DNA of 64,000 nucleotides from the NCBI RefSeq assembly GCF_001540865.1, contig NC_033640.1, positions 4,443,988 to 4,507,987 on the forward strand. The letters are read 5' to 3'. A program made the translations under genes and the position numbers. The DNA is from Ananas comosus. Taxonomy: Eukaryota > Streptophyta > Magnoliopsida > Poales > Bromeliaceae. Every line of letters begins with the position of its first letter. Positions within the stretch are counted from its first letter, which is position 1. The notes beneath the pieces were generated by a model. That model did no database searches, was not told the origin of the DNA, and saw only the letters and a list, made by a program, of their open reading frames with translations. This document shows, one piece after another, positions 44,908 through 55,655 of this stretch.

Positions 44908-45002
44908 TTCTCCCTTAATCCAAACTTCATCTTCGAGCCAAAAATCCTGTGAAATGCGCACTGTGATTTTGCAATCTCTGTTGCTGTTGTTGTCGTCGAT
45001 TG

Positions 45003-45239
45003 AGTTCCTATACTTTTAAAAGTAGAAAGTCATTAGTACTTGTAGGTTTCGGCCCTTGGATTAAAGGATGTGCGGTAGTGTCCCGCTATAGTGCTTGTAA
45101 AAGCACCAAACACTTGGATAAGGGGTTGTGTGAATAGTATGATAGTGATCTTCCTAGCATTTAGTGATGATTAATAAAATAGTATGATTAACGGGTAGAT
45201 CTAATGGTGGAAAAATTGGTAGTACCAAATACTCGATTA
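45003..45239. mobile_element. MITE family N fragments (copy 15)
   Basis: 45003-45078 and 45079-45239 carry family N words (taaaagtagaaagtcattagtacttg, gatgtgcggtag, then gctatagtgcttgtaaaagcacc, gggtagatctaa). The right end is interrupted by TRIM 2. Confidence 0.55.
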
Positions 45240-45244
45240 ATTAG

Positions 45245-45785
45245 TGTTGGTTTAAAGGGGCCAGCATCCTGCCTTGTGGCAGGAGGCCAGGTTGGGCCGA
45301 GTCACGTACGAAATGGCGTAAGGTCGAATTGGATTGAGTCATATTCGATGTGGTGTGAGGCTGGTTGGGCCGAGTGATAATCGAGACCCGTGGGCATGCC
45401 CGTACACTTTATTTAAGTGAATTAATTAGTTGCATATTTCTAACAGCTCGAGATTTTGGAATTAATAGTTAGAGCCAACGATCCACAAATGATATCAGAG
45501 CCAGAGGTCACGATTTTGATTCCTGCATGTTGCTAATTTGTGCATATGTTGTAGGTGGGATTGTTAGCTTAAAGGGGCCAGCATCCTGCCCTGTGGTGGG
45601 AGGCCAGGTTGGGCCGAGTCACGTTCGAAATGACGTGAGAGTCATGTTCGAAGTGGCGTAAGGCTAGTTGGCCAAGTCACAATCTGGACCCGTGGGTGCT
45701 ATGTCTGTACGCTTTAAGTGAATTGACTACGTATTTCTAATAGCTTGAGCTTTTCGAATTTATAATTAGCACCAACGATCCGATA
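45245..45785 (+). mobile_element. TRIM element 2 with perfect TSD
   Basis: 541 bp. LTR 1 is 45245-45487 and LTR 2 45562-45785, both starting TGTTRGYTTAAAGGGGCC and sharing gccgagtcacgt and gacccgtggg. A PBS-like gatatcagagcc lies after LTR 1 and a purine stretch (taggtggga) before LTR 2. A perfect TSD ATTAG flanks the element (45240-45244, 45786-45790). The final CA of LTR 2 has become TA. The internal region is only about 75 bp, with no coding capacity. A 28-bp tandem duplication of the LTR 2 end plus flank follows (to about 45824). Confidence 0.92.
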
Positions 45786-45832
45786 ATTAGAAGAACTCCC
45801 CAACGATCTGACAATTAGAAGAACTCTAGCTG

Positions 45833-45870
45833 CTCTCTCTCTCTCTCTCTCTCTCTCTAATATATATATA
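45833..45870. repeat. (CT)n-(TA)n microsatellite
   Basis: Compound CT then TA run bordering a family N copy. Confidence 0.9.
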
Positions 45871-46122
45871 CAGACTAGGGCTACTATACTCTTGAGTATA
45901 GACCTGTTTGCACTCATAAGTTTTCGGCCTTTGGATAAAGCGATGCGTGGTTAGAATGATAGTGGTCCTCGGTTAGGATGATAGTGGTATTCTAGAGTTG
46001 AGTGGGTAGTTGGTTGAATAGTATAATCTAATGGATAGAAATGATCAAAGTGCTAGATATAACAGCAAAAAACTTATGAGTATAAAGAGGTCTATACTCA
46101 TAAAAGTATAGTAGCCAGACTC
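45871..46122. mobile_element. MITE family N, copy 16
   Basis: Well-preserved inverted ends: ggctactatactcttgagtatagacc and its complement at 46090-46118. Core ggataaagcgatgcgtggtt. Flanked by TA and CT runs. Confidence 0.75.
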
Positions 46123-46140
46123 TCTCTCTCTCTCTCATAT

Positions 46141-46684
46141 AGCACCTCTCTCTCATGTTTGTTGAAAGCATGGAACCCTCTGTGCCTGCAAGATGTTTTC
46201 ATGATGTAACAACCAATTCGACGATAAGCTCCATTAGACATGATTTATACTATCAGAACTATTTAGCAACCAAATTTCATAATGTTTCGACATCATTAAT
46301 TTACTAAGTAATCAATGGGGTCTCAAAAATGACTTTCTTTAATGGCTGATGTGGTATGTTTGTAAGTTTAATGATTTAAACAATTCAAATTATGTGAAAT
46401 TTTAATAGAAAATTCTACTTGCCATCAAGAGCAGGATCAACACTTCAGATTTGAATTTTACATTCTATCACTATTTTTATGAAACTTTTAGTTTCAGCTG
46501 TTTATTTTGAAGCTATTTGTTCACTAGGCAAACGAAGTCAAAAAATATAAAATTTGATTTTTCGACAATTCCGTTATTAAAAATTATGTCTAACGGAATT
46601 CATTCCCAAATCGGATGTCCAATCATCAAAAATAACTTAAAAGTATGAAAATCTCGTACTTTCGAAAATATGGTAGCCTAACTC
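46141..46684. mobile_element. Long-TIR MITE family M, copy 16
   Basis: Inverted inner motifs caattcgacgataagctccattagac (left) and gtctaacggaattcattcccaaatcgg (right). CT runs rather than TA at both borders. Confidence 0.65.
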
Positions 46685-46689
46685 ACTCT

Positions 46690-47410
46690 CTCTCTCTCTC
46701 TATATACATAGTGTTAATCTGTAACTCAAACGAGCAATCAAATTTTCTTTTGTAACTTTTGGGTTAGTCCTTTAGATTAGGAAGGCGTTCTCACAACCAT
46801 CCGTGCGAAACATGCCAACGACAGCTGAAGGGCCATTGATTTTCATTATATAATTAATCACTATTAATTTATTGCACATTCTGGTGTCTTAACCACACGG
46901 AATGGTTACAGCTGCATGTTCTCGTACATTGTTGTGCATGCGGAGCTAAAATTGTGCATGAACGTTTTGCAATTCATTTGTCCGTAGCCAAGTCTCAACA
47001 TATAACTGTGCATGCTTAACTTGACAATAACTAAGAATAGTACGAGCTGAATAAAATTAATGTTAAAATAATGTTAGAGAGCAGTAAATTCAAAGATAAA
47101 TGTTAAGTCTACAACCAAAAAAGGATTGTATAACACGGTTTTAGAACTCCTCATCCATGCACTACACTATAGGGTTTAGCTAACTATTTTTAGTGAAAAA
47201 AAAAAAATGTTAAGACTTCTTTAGGAAAAGATGGCTAGCTTTTGGATTAGTAAAATTATCAGACTGTAACCCAGAGTAAATTGTAGACATAGCACAATTT
47301 CGAATTTAGATCTTGCTCTGTCGTGCTCTCATCAACGTCTTCTAACTTTATGCTAGGAACTTTGGAAAAAGTTTGCCCAAGGACTAAATGCAACAACCGC
47401 AGTGACACAA

Positions 47411-47456
<46 letters not shown>

Positions 47457-47570
47457 GCAACAGATACAGTTCAACCATTTCTTCCTATAACCCAGATCCA
47501 TCCATTGTACTCGGTGGAAACCTCAAAAGAGAACGAACACCTTTCCCATAAGCCCGTCTCAAGAAAGAAG
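46690..47570 (+). promoter_or_regulatory. Upstream region of the SPL8-like gene with (CT)n tract
   Basis: About 0.9 kb of mostly unique sequence between the last MITE and the SBP gene. A pure CT run occupies 47413-47451, about 250 bp before the start codon. Such runs are common in plant promoters and 5' UTRs and are bound by BBR/BPC GAGA-type factors. No clear TATA box can be assigned; a TATATAG at 47600-47606 is a weak candidate. Confidence 0.5.
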
Positions 47571-47606
47571 ATGAAGAGCAACAACAAACCTTACACAGCT
47601 ATATAG
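47571..47606 (+). other. Upstream ORF 1 in the SPL8-like leader
   Basis: ATG at 47571, 11 codons (MKSNNKPYTAI), stop TAG at 47604-47606. It is non-overlapping with the main CDS. It could modulate translation if the leader begins upstream of it; the transcription start is unknown. Confidence 0.4.
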
Positions 47607-47617
47607 TGTCCTTTCAC

Positions 47618-47656
47618 ATGTCCTCCCCCTTCTTTTCAGCTTGTAACACTCTTTAG
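47618..47656 (+). other. Upstream ORF 2 in the SPL8-like leader
   Basis: ATG at 47618, 12 codons, stop TAG at 47654-47656, 44 bp before the main ATG. Same caveat as the first upstream ORF. Confidence 0.4.
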
Positions 47657-47700
47657 CTCTACACGCTTTTCTTCTCGGAGTCCTTTCTTGACGTGTGAAG

Positions 47701-49980
47701 ATGATGAACGTACCCGATTCCGCCGAGTCTTTTGTCCCTTCCATCATAACCCTAGCTGGGATGGAAGAAACCACCATGCAAAGAGATCATCATCATCAGC
47801 TATGGCCATTAGAGGCCAGCACCCAACAAATAAGTAGCAACTCCATAGCTCCCCTCTCCAACAGCATCATCGCTGCTCCCCATACACCCGATCTCCAATT
47901 CCAGCCCTATTCACAGTACCTTCATGAGTACCCGCAGTTCCAACAAAGCAACTTCCAGTTATATTACCCTCCACAGCCTTCGATCTCTGACTACAATTTC
48001 ACCGGCCTTGCAAGGCCTGTGGAGGATCATGTCAGTATAGCTCCGTCCCCCCAGCTAGGGTTAGGGTTGAACCTCGGATACGGGTCGTACCTTTCATCGA
48101 GGGATGTGCTCTTCCGGTCGAGATGGGGTTACCCTTTTGCACACCACCAGCCGCCACGCTGTCAGGCAGACGGGTGCAGGGCCGACCTCTCTCGGGCCAA
48201 GCGCTACCATCGGAGGCACAAGGTGTGCGAGTTCCATGCAAAAGCCGCCATGGTCGTCATAAATGGTGGTCTGCAGCAGAGATTCTGCCAGCAATGCAGC
48301 AGGTGACCAGGCTATGGCGCCTGATTCTATTCTAGTGCAAGCTAGCTAGATGATATTTATTCACACCTCTCTTTTATTTCACTTCGCCCTTTTCTTTGTT
48401 TCCAATCGAGTTTGTAGGTTTTGAGATTAGTTTAATTCTTTGTCCCAAACAGAAAATTTTTGCTTATTAATTTACTTTTCTTTGGTGCTTCTTCAAGTTA
48501 ATTCTTAAATCGGTGCAGTTGGTGAAATCGTGCATAACAGTTTGCAAATTGATACTTTAAATTGATACATAGTTATTTAGTTTATCATTCCCTTTGTAAA
48601 TCTTTGACATTTTGAGAAGTCTTGAGAAAATGTTGCTTCGATCTCTATCCATGAGGTTTCCGTCGCCTGAAAGAAAACTTCAGGTTAGGGTTTTGGTTTT
48701 TCATTCCTCTGCGGATGTGATGCATTATTAGACTTCCACTGCTTGCCGGAGCGTTTAGATCTCTTTTTTAACTCCATAAAGAGCTAGCTTTTCTATTATG
48801 CTGGTATGGAGTTGCAATGTTAAACTCCATATTTAGCTGTCTGTTGCCTTTTTTAACTTGTGGAATCTTATAGGTGCACTATTAGGGATACACTGTTAAT
48901 TAATGTTGCTAATGGTGGAAAGAAAGCTTAGTTTTTGTGCAACTGGTAGGGGTGATCTATGATAAGCATCTGTGATTAAATTCTTCTTCACTACTCAAAA
49001 AGCTTCTCTTTTCTTTTTCTTTTTTCTTTTTTTTTTAATCCCCTTTTGTTTGTTTGTTTGTTTGTTTGTTCGTTTTTTAATCTCTTAGAAAAATCTGCTC
49101 ACTGTCGTTTGCTCAAAACCTATGCCTGACCATTCATATATATTCCGACCTTCTGCTAACTTGATCAGATTTCACTCCTTGGAAGAGTTTGATGACAACA
49201 AGAAGAGCTGCAGAAAGCGGTTAGCTGACCACAACCGCCGTCGGAGGAAGCTGAAGCCAGCATCAAGTGCAGCAGGCACAGCATCTCCAGCCGGTGCCAC
49301 AACACAAAAGAGAAAGCTAGCTAACAAAACGGTCACGAAAAGCAGTAAACCACTGGACTCTAACCCGTCATAATTTTTCCCTCTCTCGCATTCCATCTTA
49401 ATTTGCTAGTACAGAATAATTATATAGTTCCTCGTTTCTTAGAATTTCTTATAGTACTCTTATATGTGCATGAGCAGCAAACACAAAGGCTTGCATCGGT
49501 AGTGCCTCCACTTCTTTCCCTGTTAACTCAACCACGGAGGGGCAACAACAACAACAACAACTGCAGCAACCAAATAGAGAGATTCAACTGAAGAACGGCC
49601 CATCTTTGTCTCTGGGAGGGGTTGAAGAAGTAAACAAGGCAGGAGCCTTTATTACTGCATCAGCCTCTCAAGGCCATTTCAGCAATCAAGGCTCATCTCC
49701 GTTATTCCATGCAACTAATTACAACATTTATTCAGAGGGGAACGTCTCCTCAGTGCAGCAACAGCTGGAAAACCAGTTGCCCTCCTCTCGTGATCATCAG
49801 GCCCCTTCCCTCAACTGCTACTTAGCCCACCAGAGCGTCTCCTGCTGTAGCTCCAGTGAGGCATCTCGTCACTCCCAGTCGACTACTGATCAAGGAGTGC
49901 ACTCCAATTTGTCTAGCTACCAGCACCAAAATAATATCCTCCAGTTGAGACAAGCCATGTTGGAGCTGGATTTCCTGTGA
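47701..49980 (+). CDS. SPL8-like: SBP-box transcription factor, SPL8/LIGULELESS1-like (three exons)
   Basis: Predicted join 47701-48302, 49169-49344, 49478-49980, giving 426 residues. SBP proteins bind GTAC-core DNA in the nucleus. The domain spans about residues 154-229, with ligands in C-x4-C-x16-C-x2-H-x16-C-x2-C-x3-H-x11-C order, then a basic NLS ([12 protein letters not shown]). Intron 1 splits codon R201 after FCQQCS, the conserved SBP intron position. The N-terminus is Q/H/P-rich with LGLGLNLG (residues 119-126), like the GLNLG motif preceding the SBP domain in SPL8/LG1. The C-terminus has a Q6 tract, PSLSLGG and the end MLELDFL. ATG 47701 is preceded by an in-frame TGA at 47689-47691, so the start is firm. 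No miR156 site was seen in the CDS, as expected for SPL8. SPL8/LG1 act in ligule, anther and inflorescence development. The gene looks intact. Exon 3 is inferred from splice signals and frame. Confidence 0.9.
48303..49168 (+). other. Intron 1 of the SPL8-like gene
   Basis: 866 bp, GTGACC donor after codon position 2 of R201, acceptor TGATCAG, and a ctgctaac branch-like sequence 8-16 bases upstream. Reading through gives an immediate stop (TGA 48304-48306). It contains a (GTTT)n run near 49050-49075. Confidence 0.9.
49345..49477 (+). other. Intron 2 of the SPL8-like gene with tandem acceptor
   Basis: GTAAAC donor at 49345. The acceptor is GAGCAG, so 3' splicing can end at 49474 or 49477 (NAGNAG type), adding or removing one alanine codon. 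Both keep the reading frame into exon 3. Without splicing, the frame stops at 49371-49373, giving a 268-residue form lacking the C-terminal region. Confidence 0.75.
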
Positions 49981-50170
49981 TCGATGTGCATCCGAATTAA
50001 TCTGGTTGTGCTATCAAGGCCTAAATTGGGAATACTTCCGGTATGGCGGCTATTTCTGACGCTTTAGAGCTTCAAAAACATAGCATAAAATATGAAAGAT
50101 CACCACCCTCTTCCTATATATTATCCAACGCATTGAAATTGTGGCGAGACCTTGCGTTGAGCAACCACCT

Positions 50171-50173
<3 letters not shown>
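49981..50173 (+). other. 3' flank of the SPL8-like gene
   Basis: Likely 3' UTR. No miR156 complementary site is seen here either. No clear polyadenylation signal was identified. Confidence 0.4.
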
Positions 50174-50213
<40 letters not shown>

Positions 50214-50227
50214 AGGAGGAGGAGGAT
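50174..50227. repeat. (TA)n then (GGA)n microsatellite
   Basis: About 38 bp of TA followed by an aggagg run. This TA tract carries no MITE. Confidence 0.95.
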
Positions 50228-51249
50228 GAAACTATAAAGCGTTTTCATATTTTGTGGAGCTATAAAGCGGCGAAGTGGCTGTTATAACTAGGAAGCATTA
50301 CCGAACTATGCCAAAGTTGATTCTTTTAGCTATTTCCCTCTCCTTTTTTCTAGCTGTGTTATCATTTTCTCGTGATATTATCAGTCTCCGGTGTGGTAAT
50401 AATATATATGTTTCTATTTACGTAGAACACTATGCATGTAATAGTTACTAATGTGGTAATGGACTTGACAAGTTGAATGTAGAATTTCCTTATTTCCCTT
50501 TAGTCCTTTACCTATACTAAAGTAGGAGTTTGGAAAGGGAAATCCAAAATGATATAGCGAGAGCTCTAGCTATTGATATTAGGCAACGCGGTGTCATAGT
50601 CAGAATGTCTAAATTAACACTATTCTTCTAGTTGTAGGAACTTTACTTTATAATGGCCGAGAATTGTATGTTATGCCGTTCTGACGATGAACTTATGTAA
50701 GAATCAAAAGAAAATAAGCAAGAAAGCCGTAGTTACTTTTACAAGCATCTGCAATGCATAAAATGAGATGGCAGTTTAGAAAGGATCCCTTTCTTGTATC
50801 ATCTCACACTAAAAGCTATGGTAGTAAAGCAATTTTCTTTCTTCGTATTGAAAGAAAATAAATTGATATTACTACCGATGGGGCCAACTGGGCCATCTCA
50901 AAATCATAAAACAATTTGGAGTTGATAATGTCTTCATTGTTTTTATCTAATAGTGTTTGAAATTTATTGTACCTCTATAATTACCGAGGAAACGCTTAGT
51001 GCATAAACTGCATTATTTAACAACGATGACTTTCACTACATTATCCTGTCAAAAATATAAGATTGAGCACATTTGCTGAAGTGCCTAAGTAATCACTGCA
51101 CAATTTCGAGGAACATTTGCTACCAACTCGCTCAATGTGCATTAAGTCTCTACTGAAGTGATGATACAACTCGTAAATCTTTTGTTGCAATAGTGGGCAT
51201 ATTGATGTAGATGATGTGGCATTAGGATACATATAAATGTTGGACTCAG
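50228..51249. other. Intergenic, nothing recognised
   Basis: About 1 kb of unremarkable sequence downstream of the SBP gene without supported genes or repeat ends. Confidence 0.5.
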
Positions 51250-51900
51250 AAAAATCTACATTGAAGAAAATCAAGAAACACCCATTTGATTAAATTTGGC
51301 GATGCAGCACTCACCGTGTGTCTGAAACAGAATAAGCACAAGGACGGATGCGAAAGACAGAAGAGTTTTCTTCTAAAACAACAATCAGTTATTAGAAAAA
51401 GATTTCCATTACGAAAACCTAGTACGCCTTTATATAAAGGCATTCACTTAAACCTACCAAAAATAGGAAAAATAACAAAATCAGAACATAGTAGAATCCT
51501 GACCTCGATATTGTAGAATTCCAACATAATTCAGAACAAAAAAATAGATACAAAACTTTCTTCTAAATATAATAAAAATAACTAAATTGCAAATTTGGGG
51601 GCCTAAGTGAGTGAATTTGGGCCCAAAACTGGGTCGAAAAAGCAAAGCATTTCGAGAAAGTCTTCCGGTGTTATGACTTGATGACATTGAGATTCCAAAT
51701 AAGAAGGGGATCAATTCAATTTAAAACCTACAAAGCAAGAATTAGGATTAATGCATGCGTCTCAAAGACTTATTTTCAGATTGGAGTTGTTTAGGTTATG
51801 TAACCTTAGAATCTAATAGGAAAGATTAACAAACAGAGGGAGGGTGAACAGGTGAAACACGTAAAACAAAATAAACTCACCAAATAAAAATTAAATACGG
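51250..51900 (-). mobile_element. Diverged copia-type LTR remnant (tentative)
   Basis: Contains a palindromic TATATAAA core near 51430 and, near 51835-51880, gagggagggtgaacaggtgaaac, which is a diverged form of the ctagaggggggtgaataggtg string of the TGTTAGG LTR family. Its ends are not identifiable. Confidence 0.35.
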
Positions 51901-52157
51901 AAGAGTAAATGAGCGTGTGACATTTAGGGGTGAAAACGGATCGGATATTTGATGAAACCATATCCGCAACCATAATGTTTTTTCGGATACAAGTTCGAAT
52001 ACATATATGTGTTAAATGCTAATTTTTGTTAATTAGCTTATCCACTAAAAACGAATTCAGATATGGCCGGATATTTCTTCAAACTACATTATAGATGAGA
52101 TATATATTTAGATATTATTTGAATAATAATATATCTCCTAATATGCACATATGAATA
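51901..52157. repeat. Possible DNA-transposon end (aggggtgaaaacggatc)
   Basis: The phrase taggggtgaaaacggatcgg followed by repeated ggatat/atatcc words resembles termini of plant hAT-type repeats. No second end is found before LTR H begins at 52158. Confidence 0.3.
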
Positions 52158-55100
52158 TGTCACGCCCGGGCTCCAGCGGAAGCCTGCCCGACGTGTGCAC
52201 AGACTCGCCGTGTACACTGAGCACCCCTGGTGCACACTAGGCATCTAAAACAACTATAGTAAGAAATAGAAATAAATCCTAAACATGGTGATTAGAGCAA
52301 CTATATAAATCTACTACATAGACAAGTCTAATACAAATACACATTCACAAGATATACAATAAGTATGAACAAAAGGTACATCTTGAATGCTAGGAGATCT
52401 CTATACAAAATACAATTGTACACCTTTCATACTAAAACTTAAAGAAAGATGTCAATGGGTACATCTATAGCAAAACCGATGAGGTTCTAGCTAGTCGCTA
52501 ACCACTTGCTACAATCCTAAGCCTTTCCCACTTGTGGAAGGCTCTGAAATTGTCACGCTCCGAGACTGCTACCAATTTGGTCCGGCTCGGGCGCGTCGAA
52601 TAGACGCCGAACGGAACCAGATCATGTACAAGAATTTGCCCAGGAATAGAAATTCTATACATACACAAGCAACGAAGGGCACAACAAGTGCCAACAACTA
52701 AGAGCAAGAGTCACATGTGCATACAAGTGAACAAAAGGGAGATCTACTAGCTATTACATCCATCGCATTCATTTACATTTACATCTTTCCAAAATGTGTA
52801 CAAGGTTTGCTAGATAATCACCAAAATACATACATAGCTCTCCAATCCTCATCTACATAAGTCTCTCAAATACATAGGGTAATGCTAATGCAAAATAGGA
52901 ATGCTACTATGCACTACTGCTCGGGCGCGATGCCCTTGCCGCGGTCCTCGCCCGGCGTACTGGTACTAGGCCCTGCAACAAAGTGGGGTGAGAACTATTG
53001 TCCATAGTTCCCAGTGGGTTCGGCCGCCGACTCCGCCGATCTCTCCACTAGGTCCGAGTGGGCAAAAGCAGATAGATAGATAAATAGATATGAAAACAGT
53101 AAATGACATAGTAAGAAAACTATGCTACTATGCCCAATCACAAGTAATGTATGCATGCATCATATAGTAAGTAGTTTTACTAACATGCCAATATGTCTAC
53201 TAACAATGTCCAATAAGCAAATGTTCAATAAAGAGTGTTATTCTCTTGTTTACTCAATCCTTGGCGATCCCTTGGGTTCGCCCACGACTCACCTCGCCAT
53301 CCCGTATGGTAAGGAGACTCACCTCGCTCTCAAACCCGGGACCGTACCGTCTGTGGGACATCAACTCTGTCCCTCTCGCGCCAAACTCCGGAGTGCACGA
53401 CGACTTGTGTGGCGCGACCACCACAAGTATAAACAGACTGTGAATATGATCTATCCTCTCAGCTCGAGGATACCCTATCCACTAAGGCTAGTAGTCACTC
53501 GGGAATCCACCTATCCCAATGTTCATATGCAAGTGTTTAACTACACTATGTTCTTGTTCAACGAGTCATCATTAGGGAGTCCACCTATCCCTAAGTTCAC
53601 CTGTCACTAGTGTCACTTTACACCAAGTTATATGCCACTCGTTTTATTCATTTGTCAATCACATGCCACTCATTATGTCACTAGGTAACCATCGAGTCCA
53701 TCTCTTTTCCTCGGCACTATAGGATTCAATGTCATGACCCAATCCTTATCTATCCATAATACCAAGCATTCAACTTACACTATGATATCAATTAGAAAGC
53801 ATAAGGAATGGAATACAATGCAATCCTATAATGCAACATGCAAGAGATGCAAAATCATGATTTATTAAGACATAGAGAGAAATCCGGTTGCTTCGGGATA
53901 ACACCACCCACCTTTCGACGATGTAGAGAGTATAGGAATGCTACTTGGCACTTGCTACGACGTCGTCTCAACCTCCAAGGCGGAAACAAAACTCGATCGG
54001 TCTTGTTTTGCCAATAACTTTTCACCGACTCGATGAATCATCAATCCGTCTTCGCCAACGCGTTTAGACACTTAGCAATTAGGTTTAGATGCTATCAATT
54101 GAGATCAAACCTCACTATTAGGCAAAATCCCAATTTGGAGCCCTAGGTTTGCATCTATAGCAAACTATCCCAATCAAACTCTAGATTTAAGCATTAAACA
54201 TCTATTAAGCATGCTACAGTTCTAATTAAACCATTTCTAGAGCAAGAAATCCCAACCCTAGGTTTCTACCATGGTAGGGCTTAGAAGCTTACCTCTTAAG
54301 CTTGCTCTAATGGTGAGAGGAAGAGGAAGAAGACCAAGGCCCTTCTGTCACACCCCGGGACCGGCGGAGGCCCTCCCGGTAGCGCGCCCAGACCCGCCAT
54401 ATGTCTACACATATAAGGCGTCTACAACAATAGCGGAAATAAAGCAAGGGATATGAAGATAAGAAGGAACAATAACTAATGATATCAGAGCAAGTATAAC
54501 GACTAATACTAGTAACAGCAGTGGAAGAAAAGAACTACTCAACTAAAGTAAACATAAAGTAATACATTATCCATATCCAGAAGTACACAAAAATAGGTGG
54601 TCTCTATACATGGTACAACTCTTAACCTCTCCAAAAAGAAACAACGAGAGGTAGACCACCTATCAACGCGTCCTCGATAGTAAGCTAGCTCGAGGCGATA
54701 CCCTTTCCGCGGTCCCTAGCCTCTCCCGGCGTGGAAGGCTCTGAAATAACATCAAGAAAAAAAAAAAGGGCGTGAGAACTATAATTTATAGTTCCCAGTG
54801 GGCAATTACTGACCTCAGCTCAATGCACCACTAGGCCCCAAAAGAAAAGGGTAAGTCCAAAAACAGCAATAATAATAAATAGATTGCATTTATGAAAGCA
54901 TAAATAGAATGCTAAACTACTATGTCGCAAGTAAACATGATGTCAATGTGTTGTACATCTACTCTATCATGATAAAGTATGTCCAATGCATGACTAATGT
55001 GTCCCAACATGGCCAGCATTAGGCATTATGATCCATTCTATCAATATATGATGAATATACTCTATCATGGCAACAAAGTATATTATGATGTAACAACTAA

Positions 55101-55655
55101 AACTATCAAGTATACTACATGTCCCAACGCTACGCCATAAGCATGTCGAAGTAATTCAATTACTAAGCCTATCTAGTAGTGACTGTCACATCCCGGCTTA
55201 ATGTTATTTTACATTATGTTCTAGGACCTACATAAGTGTAGTTCAGCTTGTACCGCCTAAGTGTCAGTGGTAGCTCCAACATTCCCACTCTAGGAATGAG
55301 TCTATCCCTCCCGACCCTGTAGGTTTCTCGATACCGCACGAGCGAGCATAAGTCGCGTAGGCCAACTCCAGAGTGCCGGCTTGTAGGAAGCGACCCTCAC
55401 AAGCATGTGCGAATGAGCACAAATGGCAAACGAGCATAGTCATCGTCGCAAGAACTCAGTCATCATGTCTCAATGTGAGGGTTCAACCGTTCAATAAATT
55501 CTATGTCATTGACATTAGCTTTACTAAGTCCAAATCTTGTTCCAACACTAGTGCCGCTTTATGACACTAGGTTTCACTCGTCCCAAGCACATGACGAGCT
55601 CAATGCCCCTTTATGACATTGGCTCAATAGTTTGCTAATAACACAAGTCCAGAGC

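Noticed and set aside
47695..47700. GTG start two codons upstream of the SBP ATG
   Set aside because: Plant initiation at GTG is not expected, and an in-frame stop lies just upstream at 47689-47691; ATG 47701 is used.
49478..50173. miR156 target site in the SBP gene
   Set aside because: I searched the last exon and 3' flank by eye for the usual complementary sequence and found none, consistent with an SPL8-type gene.
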